22,997 bases of DNA from an uncultured Lachnospiraceae bacterium (GCA_900554205.1 USGM01000049.1:1-22997); one strand, 5' to 3'; shown: positions 7,092-14,593, numbered from the stretch's first letter. Program-made: numbers and translations. Notes: generated from the letters alone by a model not told the origin.

Positions 7092-7952
7092 TTACATCAG
7101 ATCCTTCATTGCAACGCCGTCCATATCATCAAAGTCCTGATTCTCACCAACCATGCCCCAGATGAATGTATAAGCTCTGGAACCGCAGCCGGAATGGATC
7201 GACCAGCTCGGCGAGATCACTGCCTCCTCGTTTCTCATGACAATGTGGCGCGTCTCGTTGGGCTCTCCCATATAGTGCATAACAAAGGCATCCTCCGGCA
7301 TCTCAAAATAGAGATAAACCTCCATTCGTCTGTCATGTGTATGGCAGGGCATTGTATTCCAGACACTTCCCGGCTCGAGCTTCGTCATTCCCATCTCCAG
7401 CTGACAGCTCTCCACCTGTCCGGGCAAAATGTATTTGCAGATCACTCTGTGGTTGGCATCCTCCAACGTACCGAGCTCCACCTTGTTCTCCGGCTTTACG
7501 ATTACAACACCTTCCTCCGGCGTTCCCTCCGGCTTGATCAGCACGGTAGGGCAGGTTCTGTGTGCCGGTGCCGAATTCAGATAGAATTTCGCCGACTTCT
7601 CAGGGTCTTCACTCTCAAAGGTGATGTCCTTTGATCCCATACCGATGTACATAGCCTCCTTGAAGCCTACCTTGTACACCCTCCCATCAACAGTGATCCT
7701 TCCTGCACCGCCGATGTTGATGACGCCGAGCTCTCTTCTCTGGCAGAAATACTCTGCGCGAAGCTCGTCCCCCGCAGTCAGCACGATCGGTTTCACCGGT
7801 ACAGCCGCTCCTGTAATAATTCTGTCGATATGGCTGTACACCAGCTTGATTTCACCGGGCACAAAAAGATTCTGAATCAGAAATTCCTCCCTCAGGCGCT
7901 CCGTCGTATAATGTTTGACGTCTCTGGGGGATACTGCTGTTCTAAGTTCCAC
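7092..7952 (-). CDS. kduI: 5-keto-4-deoxyuronate isomerase
   Basis: 286 residues, close to the usual 278-280 of KduI. It interconverts 5-keto-4-deoxyuronate (4-deoxy-L-threo-5-hexosulose uronate, from unsaturated galacturonate or glucuronate) and 2,5-diketo-3-deoxygluconate. The zinc ligands of the cupin fold are in place: His204 and His206 in PCHTHDRRME, Glu211 and His253 (SWSIHSG), with the same spacing as E. coli His196/His198/Glu203/His245. The opening MELRTAVSPRDVKHY and the TRHIVMRNEEAVISPSWSIHSG block are typical. The start is GTG at 7952, with GAGAGGTG about nine bases upstream. It is the first gene of the operon, after an unusual leader of about 205 nt. Confidence 0.93.
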   Translation of the reverse strand: MELRTAVSPRDVKHYTTERLREEFLIQNLFVPGEIKLVYSHIDRIITGAAVPVKPIVLTAGDELRAEYFCQRRELGVINIGGAGRITVDGRVYKVGFKEAMYIGMGSKDITFESEDPEKSAKFYLNSAPAHRTCPTVLIKPEGTPEEGVVIVKPENKVELGTLEDANHRVICKYILPGQVESCQLEMGMTKLEPGSVWNTMPCHTHDRRMEVYLYFEMPEDAFVMHYMGEPNETRHIVMRNEEAVISPSWSIHSGCGSRAYTFIWGMVGENQDFDDMDGVAMKDLM

Positions 7953-8005
7953 TGTGCTACACCTCTCTTTCTTTTTTGATGCCGTTATAGATATGATCCG
8001 TCCGC

Positions 8006-8151
8006 GTTCGACCCGCGTCCATTCGCAAACCCGCGCTTTCCGCCGCTTCGCGGCTGCGTTTGCTCATAACCGGGCGCTCTACTCATGAACATTCGCGCTC
8101 GCAAATGCATGCAAGCATGCATTTCGCTCCCGCGTATGTTCATGGTCGAAC
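8006..8151 (-). repeat. GC-rich nested palindromic element in the leader of the kdu operon
   Basis: The element is closed by an 8-bp outer inverted repeat (GTTCGACC 8006-8013 with GGTCGAAC 8144-8151). Inside are two hairpins. One, at 8084-8144, pairs CATGAACAT with ATGTTCATG, then CGCG with CGCG, then AAATGCATGC with GCATGCATTT around a two-base centre. The other, at about 8032-8063, pairs GCAAAC with GTTTGC and GCCGC with GCGGC around a three-base loop (TTC on the plus strand, GAA on the minus). It is much more GC-rich than the adjoining regulatory DNA (8166-8319). It lies wholly inside the predicted transcript, between the promoter/cre and kduI. It may be a three-way-junction leader RNA or a dispersed palindromic (MITE/REP-like) repeat; the sequence alone cannot decide. 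Confidence 0.65.
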
Positions 8152-8165
8152 TGTAAGCGCTTACA
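8152..8165. promoter_or_regulatory. cre-like operator (CcpA or another LacI-family regulator) at the kdu start site
   Basis: TGTAAGCGCTTACA is a perfect 14-bp palindrome and an exact match to the Gram-positive catabolite-responsive element consensus TGWAANCGNTNWCA. It touches the -10 box and covers the expected start of transcription, a position at which bound CcpA would block the promoter. A local LacI-family uronate regulator with a similar operator is an alternative. Confidence 0.8.
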
Positions 8166-8194
8166 TTATACCATATCTCCTCTAGCACTGTAAA
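8165..8194 (-). promoter_or_regulatory. Predicted sigma-A promoter of the kduI operon
   Basis: On the minus strand, TTTACA (8194-8189) is followed after 18 bases by a perfect TATAAT (8170-8165). Transcription would start near 8158, giving a leader of about 205 nt before the kduI GTG. The -35 lies inside the 8187-8200 inverted repeat and the -10 abuts the cre site. Confidence 0.7.
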
Positions 8195-8200
8195 TACAGT
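8187..8200. promoter_or_regulatory. Inverted repeat overlapping the kdu -35 box, candidate operator
   Basis: ACTGTAAATACAGT is a perfect 6-2-6 inverted repeat that covers the -35 hexamer of the kdu promoter. A dimeric repressor bound here would exclude RNA polymerase. No regulator for it is encoded nearby except the AraC-type protein, whose family usually binds direct repeats. Its role as an operator is inference. Confidence 0.45.
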
Positions 8201-8218
8201 ATAATAGAAAAGATTCTC

Positions 8219-8246
8219 CAAATCTATTCAAATCCGTCTCAAATTC
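8219..8246. promoter_or_regulatory. Three phased CAAATY direct repeats, candidate AraC-type activator sites
   Basis: CAAATC at 8219, CAAATC at 8229 and CAAATT at 8240 recur at 10- and 11-bp steps, about one helical turn, in the divergent araC/kduI intergenic region. They lie about 25-50 bp upstream of the kdu -35 and directly next to the -35 of the araC gene, a placement suited to an activator that also autoregulates. The motif is short, so chance cannot be excluded. Confidence 0.35.
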
Positions 8247-8275
8247 TTGCATATTTTGAACTTTTGTTTTATGCT
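8247..8275 (+). promoter_or_regulatory. Predicted promoter of the AraC-type regulator gene
   Basis: TTGCAT (8247-8252), a 17-base spacer and TATGCT (8270-8275) form a plausible sigma-A promoter, with a start near 8282 and a leader of about 40 nt to the ATG at 8320. Match is moderate, spacing ideal. Confidence 0.5.
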
Positions 8276-8319
8276 TTAGCTATGTAAGAAGATTTCAAGA
8301 AATGTTGAGGTGACTTTCA

Positions 8320-9177
8320 ATGGACGAAGTGACATCCTGCAAGGTTGCGATTGATAACTGCCAGCGCACACACACGTTTTCCATCGCACATCTCTATAAA
8401 GAAGAAAAAGCCATGGATATGCATATCCATGACTGTTACGAGCTCTATTACTCCATTTCGGGCGGCAAGCAGTTTCTGATCGACAACCGCTTTTACTCGA
8501 TTGCGCCCGGGGATCTCTTCATTATCAACCAGTATGAGAGCCATAAGCTGACCCAGATCGACAATCAGCTCCACGAGCGGATCGTGCTGTCCGTCTGCCC
8601 GGACTACACCAAGCGCATCTCCACGCCGGAGACCGATCTGGACTACTGTTTTACAAACCGCGGTGCTTCCTTCCAGCACAAGCTCTCCCTCAACCGCGAG
8701 CAGCAGAAACGCTTCCTGTACTTTGTCAATAAGATCACCTCAGCAAAAGGATATGCGCATGACATCATTGAACAGGCCGCCTTTATGGAGCTCCTCGTCA
8801 TGATCAACGCGCTCTCCAATGCCAACGCGGGCGCAGAGGATGAAAACGCCTTCAAGTACAATCATCAGGTTGATGATATTCTGGCATATATCAACCGCAA
8901 CATCGGCCAGCCCATCACGGTCTCGGAGCTTGCGGAACATTTCTTCCTGAGCGAGTCCTATATCTGCCGTATCTTCAAGCAGGCCACCGGCACGACCATC
9001 GGAAAATACGTTACCGCACGCCGCATCAGCATCGCAAAGGCTCTGTTAAACGACGATGCAAGCGTCAATGAGGCCTTTGAAAAAAGCGGCTTCGGCGATT
9101 ACAGCAACTTCTTCAAGGCATTTACAAAAGCAGTTGGCGTATCTCCGAAGAAATACGCCAACCTCAGCATCTCTTAG
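8320..9177 (+). CDS. AraC-family transcriptional regulator, likely controlling the uronate operon
   Basis: 285 residues. The N-terminal cupin-like sensor domain (about 1-110) has MHIHDCYELYYSISGG (34-49) and a following SIAPGDLFIINQYESHKL strand (60-77), typical of sugar-sensing AraC proteins. The C-terminal domain (about 183-285) carries both helix-turn-helix motifs: ITVSELAEHFFLSESYICRIFKQ (199-221), and NEAFEKSGFGDYSNFFKAFTK (250-270) followed by GVSPKKY. It is transcribed divergently from kduI and shares a 367-bp regulatory region with it, so regulation of that operon in response to a uronate intermediate is the natural inference. TGAGGTGA about eight bases before ATG 8320 sets the start. 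Its last codons overlap the mazG stop by 4 bp, and its 3' end contains a terminator-like hairpin acting on the opposite strand. Confidence 0.9.
   Translation: MDEVTSCKVAIDNCQRTHTFSIAHLYKEEKAMDMHIHDCYELYYSISGGKQFLIDNRFYSIAPGDLFIINQYESHKLTQIDNQLHERIVLSVCPDYTKRISTPETDLDYCFTNRGASFQHKLSLNREQQKRFLYFVNKITSAKGYAHDIIEQAAFMELLVMINALSNANAGAEDENAFKYNHQVDDILAYINRNIGQPITVSELAEHFFLSESYICRIFKQATGTTIGKYVTARRISIAKALLNDDASVNEAFEKSGFGDYSNFFKAFTKAVGVSPKKYANLSIS
9121..9162 (-). terminator. Probable terminator of purC-mazG, embedded in the araC-type coding sequence
   Basis: A perfect 10-bp inverted repeat (GTTGGCGTAT 9133-9142 with ATACGCCAAC 9153-9162, ten-base loop) is followed on the minus strand by TGCTTTTGT. 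It begins 12 bases past the mazG stop, where a terminator is expected, yet it lies inside codons 272-281 of the converging regulator gene. Confidence 0.6.
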
Positions 9178-9599
9178 TTTACTCTTCTTTCCTTTTCCAT
9201 GCGCTTGATCTCCTTCCAGAGTGCCAGCGCCTCCTCCGGATTATCCGGCTGCTTCACGTCGCCGAACACATGGGGATGTCTGCGGATCAGCTTGTCAGAA
9301 AGCCCCTGTACGACATCGCCGAATGAAAACGCGCCGCGCTCTCTGGCAATCTCGCTGTGGAGAAGCACCTGCAAAAGCAGATCGCCCAGCTCCTCGCACA
9401 GGTTCGCATCATCCTTGTTATCAATCGCCTGTATCACCTCGCCGGATTCCTCCGTCAGGCATTCCTTCAGAGACTCATGGGTCTGCTCCCTGTCCCACGC
9501 ACAGCCCTGCGGGCTTCTCAATATCCTGACAATCTTCTCCAGCTCGTCCATTGTATGCGGATCACCCTCCGCGTAGGTCTTACCGTCATATTCTCTCAT
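9174..9599 (-). CDS. mazG: MazG-family nucleoside triphosphate pyrophosphohydrolase (single domain)
   Basis: 141 residues, about half of two-domain E. coli MazG (263 aa). It hydrolyses (d)NTPs to monophosphates and pyrophosphate and is thought to clean damaged nucleotides. The all-alpha NTP-PPase signature is complete: LRSPQGCAWDREQTH (27-41), the metal ligands EESGE (50-54) and EELGD (69-73), then KLIRRHPHVFGD (103-114). It starts 21 bp after the purC stop and is probably cotranscribed with it, linking purine synthesis and nucleotide hygiene. AGGGAAG precedes the ATG at 9599; a second ATG at 9551 is possible but has poorer spacing. Its stop overlaps the converging regulator gene by 4 bp. Confidence 0.9.
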   Translation of the reverse strand: MREYDGKTYAEGDPHTMDELEKIVRILRSPQGCAWDREQTHESLKECLTEESGEVIQAIDNKDDANLCEELGDLLLQVLLHSEIARERGAFSFGDVVQGLSDKLIRRHPHVFGDVKQPDNPEEALALWKEIKRMEKERRVN

Positions 9600-9620
9600 C
9601 TGGCTCTTCCCTGTCCGTTC

Positions 9621-10502
9621 TTATTTATCCAGCGGCTTTCCTGTCAGGAGCTCATAACCCTGCAGATATTTCTGGATCGTCTTATCCACAATATCCTGCG
9701 GCAGTGTCCAGTCATTGTCCGGATGGCTCTTAAGCCAGTCGCGGGCAAACTGTTTGTCGAAGGAAGGCTGTGCATGACCCGGCTCGTAGCCTTCCGCGGG
9801 CCAGAAGCGCGAGCTGTCAGGTGTCAGCATCTCGTCGCCGAGAACAATATTGCCGTTTTCGTCCAGACCGAACTCAAACTTTGTATCTGCGATAATAATG
9901 CCTCTTGTCAGGGCATATTCCGCGCATTTTTTATAGAGTGCAATCGTGTAACCGCGGAGCTTTTCCGCATATTCCCATCCCTTGCCGGGGAAACGCTTCT
10001 CAAGGTAGTCAACGCTCTGCTCAAAGGAAATATTTTCGTCATGATCTCCGATCTCCGCCTTTGTTGACGGGGTGTAGATCGGCTCCGGCAGCTTATCGGA
10101 CTCCTTCAGTCCCTCCGGGAGCTTAATGCCGCAGACGGTACCGTTCTTCTGGTAACTCGCCCAGCCACTTCCCGTGATGTAGCCGCGCACAATGCACTCA
10201 ACAGGCAGCATCTCCAGCTTTCTGCACATCATGCTGTTACCGTCAAACTTCTCCTGTCGGAAAAACTCCGGCATATCGTTGACGTCCACGGAAATCATAT
10301 GATTGGGAAGGATGTCCTGCGTCATGTCGAACCAGAATTTTGACATCTGGGTCAGTACCGTACCCTTCTTGTCAACCTTGTTGTTAAGGATCACATCAAA
10401 ACAGCTGATCCTGTCCGTGGCAACCATGATCAGGCTGTCTCCGTTGTCATAAATCTCGCGTACCTTGCCCTCCTTGATGGGCTTAAGCTCCTGAACACTC
10501 AT
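9621..10502 (-). CDS. purC: Phosphoribosylaminoimidazole-succinocarboxamide (SAICAR) synthase
   Basis: 293 residues. It ligates aspartate to CAIR with ATP in de novo purine synthesis, in the cytoplasm. Family signatures are EGKVREIY (11-18), the substrate-binding block LPVECIVRGYITGSGW (99-114), ADTKFEFG (205-212) and DEMLTPDSSRFW (223-234). The length fits the roughly 290-aa type rather than the 235-aa type of Bacillus. The start at 10502 has AAAGGAG and GGGGA upstream. It has its own predicted promoter and is followed by mazG; no other pur genes are in the window. Confidence 0.95.
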   Translation of the reverse strand: MSVQELKPIKEGKVREIYDNGDSLIMVATDRISCFDVILNNKVDKKGTVLTQMSKFWFDMTQDILPNHMISVDVNDMPEFFRQEKFDGNSMMCRKLEMLPVECIVRGYITGSGWASYQKNGTVCGIKLPEGLKESDKLPEPIYTPSTKAEIGDHDENISFEQSVDYLEKRFPGKGWEYAEKLRGYTIALYKKCAEYALTRGIIIADTKFEFGLDENGNIVLGDEMLTPDSSRFWPAEGYEPGHAQPSFDKQFARDWLKSHPDNDWTLPQDIVDKTIQKYLQGYELLTGKPLDK

Positions 10503-10550
10503 TGTTTTCCCCTGCTCCTTTGCTGTGTTTTTTGTGAAACTACATCTAGT

Positions 10551-10579
10551 AGTGTATTGTACTCACCCGGAAAAATCAA
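10551..10579 (-). promoter_or_regulatory. Predicted promoter of purC-mazG
   Basis: On the minus strand TTGATT (10579-10574), 17 bases, then TACACT (10556-10551). Both hexamers match in four of six positions. A short hairpin (ACTAC/GTAGT, 10539-10553) overlaps the start region. It fits the gap between the dehydrogenase gene and purC, but support is moderate. Confidence 0.45.
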
Positions 10580-10587
10580 GTATAACT

Positions 10588-11952
10588 TCATTCCGCAATC
10601 TTTCTTGCGACATAGACACCGCTCGCGGATGCATGGGAAAGGGAATGGGTCACGCCGCTTCCGTCACCGATAATGTACAGTCCCTTGTGGCAGCACTCCA
10701 GATTCTCGTCAAGCTCCACCTCCATATTGTAGAACTTGACCTCCACGCCATAGAGCAGCGTATCGTCATTTGCCGTTCCGGGCGCGATCTTATCCAGTGC
10801 ATAGATCATTTCAATGATACCGTCCAGAATACGCTTCGGCAGCACCAGACTCAGATCACCGGGCGTTGCCGCAAGTGTCGGCTGTACCAGTCCCTCCTCG
10901 ATTCGCTTGGAGTTGCTTCGGCGTCCTCTTACAAGATCGCCGAATCTCTGCACGATGACCCCGCCGCCCAGCATATTGGAGAGCCGAGCAATGCTTTCAC
11001 CATAGCCATTGCTGTCCTTGAACGGCTCAGAGAAATGCTTTGCAACCAGAAGTGCAAAGTTCGTATTTTCAGTCCGCTTCTCCACATCCTCATAGCTGTG
11101 CCCGTTTACCGTGACAATGCCGTTCGTGTTCTCATTTACCACAATTCCGTAAGGATTCATGCAGAAGGTTCTCACATTGTCCTCGAACTTCTCTGTCCGA
11201 TAGACAATCTTGCTCTCGTACAGTTCATCCGTCAGATGGGAAAAGATAACCGCAGGAAGCTCTACCCTGACGCCGATGTCTACCCGGTTTGACTTCGTCG
11301 GAATATTAAGCTCCTTGCAGACCGTCTCCATCCACTTGCTGCCGCTTCGTCCGACGGAGATCACGCACTTCTCACACTCATATGCCGTCTCGTCGCAGAA
11401 GATCCTGTATCCGCCCTCGATCAGCTCTATCCGGGTCACAGGCGTATCAAAATAGAAATCCACCTTGTCCTTCAGCTCAGCGTACAGATTCTCCAACACG
11501 ATAAAATTGATGTCCGTTCCCAGATGGCGCACGGATGCATCGAGAAGATTCAGCTTATTCTGGAGGCAGAGCTTCTTGAAATGCGTGCCCGCCGTGGAGT
11601 ACATCTTGGTTCCCTCTCCGCCGTACTTCATGTTGATCTCATCGACATACTTCATCAGATCTATGGCTTCCTTCTTACCGACGTACTCATAGAGCGTACC
11701 GCCGAAATCATTCGTGATATTGTACTTTCCGTCCGAAAATGCGCCCGCGCCGCCGAAGCCGCTCATGATCGAGCAGGATTTACAGCCGATACAGCTCTTG
11801 ATCTTGTCCCCGTCAATCGGGCAATGTCTCTTTTCCAGAGAATGTCCACCCTCAAACACGCCCACCTTAAGCTCCGGCCGCTGCTTCATCAGCTCATATG
11901 CGGAAAAGATACCTCCCGGTCCCGCACCAACAATCACCACATCATACTTCAT
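10588..11952 (-). CDS. NAD(P)/FAD-dependent dehydrogenase (COG2509-type), function unknown
   Basis: 454 residues. The N-terminal FAD-binding Rossmann motif VVIVGAGPGG is at 5-14, and the C-terminal FAD motif LYIIGDGSGVTHSLSHA at about 424-440. A cysteine cluster (Cys44, then Cys54-x2-Cys57-x2-Cys60) precedes SGFGGAGAFSDGKYN, a characteristic block of this dehydrogenase family; the cysteines might bind metal or a cluster or be redox active. The physiological substrate is not known. The ATG at 11952 is two bases after the yfhO stop, and its ribosome binding site (GGAGGAG) lies in the last codons of yfhO, so the two are translationally coupled. Confidence 0.8.
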   Translation of the reverse strand: MKYDVVIVGAGPGGIFSAYELMKQRPELKVGVFEGGHSLEKRHCPIDGDKIKSCIGCKSCSIMSGFGGAGAFSDGKYNITNDFGGTLYEYVGKKEAIDLMKYVDEINMKYGGEGTKMYSTAGTHFKKLCLQNKLNLLDASVRHLGTDINFIVLENLYAELKDKVDFYFDTPVTRIELIEGGYRIFCDETAYECEKCVISVGRSGSKWMETVCKELNIPTKSNRVDIGVRVELPAVIFSHLTDELYESKIVYRTEKFEDNVRTFCMNPYGIVVNENTNGIVTVNGHSYEDVEKRTENTNFALLVAKHFSEPFKDSNGYGESIARLSNMLGGGVIVQRFGDLVRGRRSNSKRIEEGLVQPTLAATPGDLSLVLPKRILDGIIEMIYALDKIAPGTANDDTLLYGVEVKFYNMEVELDENLECCHKGLYIIGDGSGVTHSLSHASASGVYVARKIAE

Positions 11953-11954
11953 CC

Positions 11955-14528
11955 TTAAGCTCCTCCGTTTTCCTTTTCTATTTTCAGTTCCCTGTCTGCT
12001 TCCTGTTCCTGCGTGGAATCCTCTTCATCCTCCCGCAGGCTGCTGCTTTCCGGCTTTCCGCGTTTGCCGCGTCTTCCTGCCAGAATCATATTTACCACAA
12101 AGCTTACCACACTAACCACAGAGACGAGGATTCCCACCGTCGCCCCCTTCGCCCGATATTTCATCGTAATCTCATAGCTTCCCGGCTCAAGGTCAAACGC
12201 CATGAGACAGCCGCCGAAGGTAGTCCCTTCTGTCACTTCGCCGTTGATTTTCACCGTCCAGCCGTCCTCATACGGAACGGAAAGGATCAACCGCCCTGCC
12301 GTCTCCATTGTGATCTGCCCGGAAATGGCATTGCTCTCCCATACCACATTTTCGAGATGCTGTTCCGACAGGATTCCGAGTGCGGCATCCAGCGCCTCCT
12401 CGTCCAGCCGGTACACTCCCACGGAAATCCCCGGCGTGGTGTCCGTTTCGTCGCCGTTTATCAGAGATACCGTCTGCCCGGTCTCCAGATACCCAAGGTA
12501 AAGCACGCTCCCTTTCTTGAGATCATTGAACTTTTCATCTCCGCTGCTGCCGCCGATGCAGCGTATCTTTGTTGTGCCGGAAGCCGTGACGATTCCATAG
12601 TAAATGCCGTCATCCTCGGCTACAAAGCGTACATCATCCCCGGTCTTAACCGCCTTTTCCTCATGGAAAAGCTCTCTCATTACGCCAAGCTCCTTCACCA
12701 TCTGGTTCTGCAGTCTCAGCGCCTGATCCTGATAGCCGTCCGGCAGATCATAGCCGGTCGGTGCGACATAGCCGAAGGGCAGAGTCTTCTGGCATTCATA
12801 GAGATAGAGCCCGCCGCTCTCGGCAGCCTGCGCATATAAACTACTGTCATAGGTGTCCGACTCTCCGAACATATATCCCACATTCAGCAGCGCCGAGGTC
12901 AGCCCCGTCGCCCCATCAAAACCGTAATAGACCTTGCTGTGCCGCATTCCCCATCTCGTATAGAGATCCATGACATAGGAGTTCAGGGTGGAGGAAAAGA
13001 CGCTTGCCGACGGATAGCCTGTCAGCGTCGCATCGTTCTTCGTCTTCCGCGTGAATTTTTCCAGTCTGTAAAAGCCTTTTCCCCATGTCTGCGTCACCTC
13101 GTAAAGCGCCTTGTAATCCTCCTGCTGTGCGAGGTAGGCAGACCGGCTCGTCGTACCGATGCTGGTGTCCCATGTATTGACCCCGCACTCTGCCAGAACC
13201 GCCGCAAATGCCACGACAGCCACGGCATGCCGTATCTCCGGCGCCTTCTTTGTCCGCAGCAGATATAACAGGATCGCGTAAAACGTCACAAACACAAGAG
13301 TCAGCAGCTTCACGCCGAGGTCAAAGTCCTCATGCTCTACAAATTTCTGACAGAACAGCAGGAAGATCACAGCGCTGAGATAGCCGTACAAAATCTGTTG
13401 CTCCTCCGCCTCCCTCATATGATGGTACGCGTCATAGCACATCAGCAGAACAAGAAAAATATAACAGAAGGACTGCCTTGCCGGCAGGGAATCCGGATAG
13501 TTCATTCCATGCCAGATAAAATCCAGAACATTCGTCGAAAAGCTCAACAGCAGAAAGCCTGCAAGCGCCAGTCTGCAGAACTTTTCACGGATGGAAAGAC
13601 TCTTATTCATGACATACATCGGCACAAGCACCAGCACCGCACTGCCGCTGTAGATATTCGGCCAGTGGTCAAGTCCTCTCTCCGTATAAACGCAGACACA
13701 ATGCCTCGCAAGTACATCCAGCACGGAAAAATAGGATTCCACCTTCTTCGGAAAATCCATATCCCCAAAATCTGTCTGAATGATCGCGCACACCTCAGGT
13801 ATCAGCAAAATTGCTGCCATTCCGCCCGCCAGCAGAGAAAAGACCGCAAATCTGCCGATGCTGCGCAGAATGTGCTTTCTCTCTGTCACCAGAAGCAGTC
13901 CGAAATAAAGCACAAGGAAAATACAGATCATAATCGAGAGATAATAATTCGTAAAAATCGAAAAGGCAAGCGTCAGGCAGTAAAGACCGCTCTTTCCCTC
14001 CCTCACCAGCCGTTCCAGTCCGAGAATGATCAGCGGAAAGATCCAGACGCAGTCAAGCCACATGATGTTATAGTTGTACGCCGCCATAAATCCCGAAAAT
14101 GCATAAAACATGGAGAACAGCGCAGTCGCCGGCTCCGTCGTATGAAAATGCTTCTGCAGATAGATGCAGCAGGAAAGTCCGCATAATCCGGTCTTGAACA
14201 CAGACAGATACCCGATGAACTCGATCAGATGGCTCTCGGGCACCAGCAGGGCAAGCATATGGAAGGGACTTGCAAGATAATAGACAAACAGGGCAAGGAA
14301 GTTCGAGCCGATACCGACATTGAACGAGAAGTCAAATCCTTCCCCACCTCTTATCTTATGAAGTAATTCGCTGAAAAAGGGCATATACTGATGATACAGG
14401 TCACCCGACAAAAAGCTCCTGTCCCCAAAGGGATAAATATTTTTGACAACAAAAAGAACCAGCATCACAATGACTGGCATGAAAAAGGACAGTGCAGGTA
14501 TCACACGCCCCTGTCTTTGTTTCTTCAT
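11955..14528 (-). CDS. YfhO-family multi-spanning membrane protein
   Basis: 857 residues. The N-terminal two thirds hold about a dozen hydrophobic helices, starting with SFFMPVIVMLVLFVV. The first loop, with PFGDRSFLSGDLYHQYMPFF, is the conserved acidic segment of YfhO proteins, which resemble GT-C glycosyltransferases. The C-terminal third is a large soluble domain ending in a beta-rich block (VPYEDGWTVKINGE) and a last helix (about 800-820), followed by a charged cytoplasmic tail. Family members are linked to glycosylation of lipoteichoic acid or other surface polymers. Length fits (about 850). It is coupled to the downstream FAD dehydrogenase gene. Confidence 0.88.
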   Translation of the reverse strand: MKKQRQGRVIPALSFFMPVIVMLVLFVVKNIYPFGDRSFLSGDLYHQYMPFFSELLHKIRGGEGFDFSFNVGIGSNFLALFVYYLASPFHMLALLVPESHLIEFIGYLSVFKTGLCGLSCCIYLQKHFHTTEPATALFSMFYAFSGFMAAYNYNIMWLDCVWIFPLIILGLERLVREGKSGLYCLTLAFSIFTNYYLSIMICIFLVLYFGLLLVTERKHILRSIGRFAVFSLLAGGMAAILLIPEVCAIIQTDFGDMDFPKKVESYFSVLDVLARHCVCVYTERGLDHWPNIYSGSAVLVLVPMYVMNKSLSIREKFCRLALAGFLLLSFSTNVLDFIWHGMNYPDSLPARQSFCYIFLVLLMCYDAYHHMREAEEQQILYGYLSAVIFLLFCQKFVEHEDFDLGVKLLTLVFVTFYAILLYLLRTKKAPEIRHAVAVVAFAAVLAECGVNTWDTSIGTTSRSAYLAQQEDYKALYEVTQTWGKGFYRLEKFTRKTKNDATLTGYPSASVFSSTLNSYVMDLYTRWGMRHSKVYYGFDGATGLTSALLNVGYMFGESDTYDSSLYAQAAESGGLYLYECQKTLPFGYVAPTGYDLPDGYQDQALRLQNQMVKELGVMRELFHEEKAVKTGDDVRFVAEDDGIYYGIVTASGTTKIRCIGGSSGDEKFNDLKKGSVLYLGYLETGQTVSLINGDETDTTPGISVGVYRLDEEALDAALGILSEQHLENVVWESNAISGQITMETAGRLILSVPYEDGWTVKINGEVTEGTTFGGCLMAFDLEPGSYEITMKYRAKGATVGILVSVVSVVSFVVNMILAGRRGKRGKPESSSLREDEEDSTQEQEADRELKIEKENGGA

Positions 14529-14564
14529 AATCTATAGCCTCGATTTCCTCTAAAATCTCCTCCA

Positions 14565-14593
14565 AGTATAACAGATTTTTTCCTGCATCACAA
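14565..14593 (-). promoter_or_regulatory. Predicted promoter of yfhO
   Basis: On the minus strand TTGTGA (14593-14588), 17 bases, TATACT (14570-14565), giving a start near 14558 and a leader of about 30 nt. The -10 matches in five of six positions and spacing is ideal. In the rest of the 14529-14649 gap I could not assign a convincing promoter for the plus-strand gene. Confidence 0.55.

Noticed and set aside
8084..8144. Intrinsic terminator reading of the long leader hairpin
   Set aside because: Neither strand has a T-run after the stem, so it would not act as a rho-independent terminator.
7985..8221. 78-codon minus-strand open frame across the kdu leader
   Set aside because: Its upstream part crosses the promoter and cre, and the rest is the palindromic element. 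No ribosome binding site before the internal ATGs. A leader peptide from the ATG at 8143 cannot be excluded, but nothing supports it.
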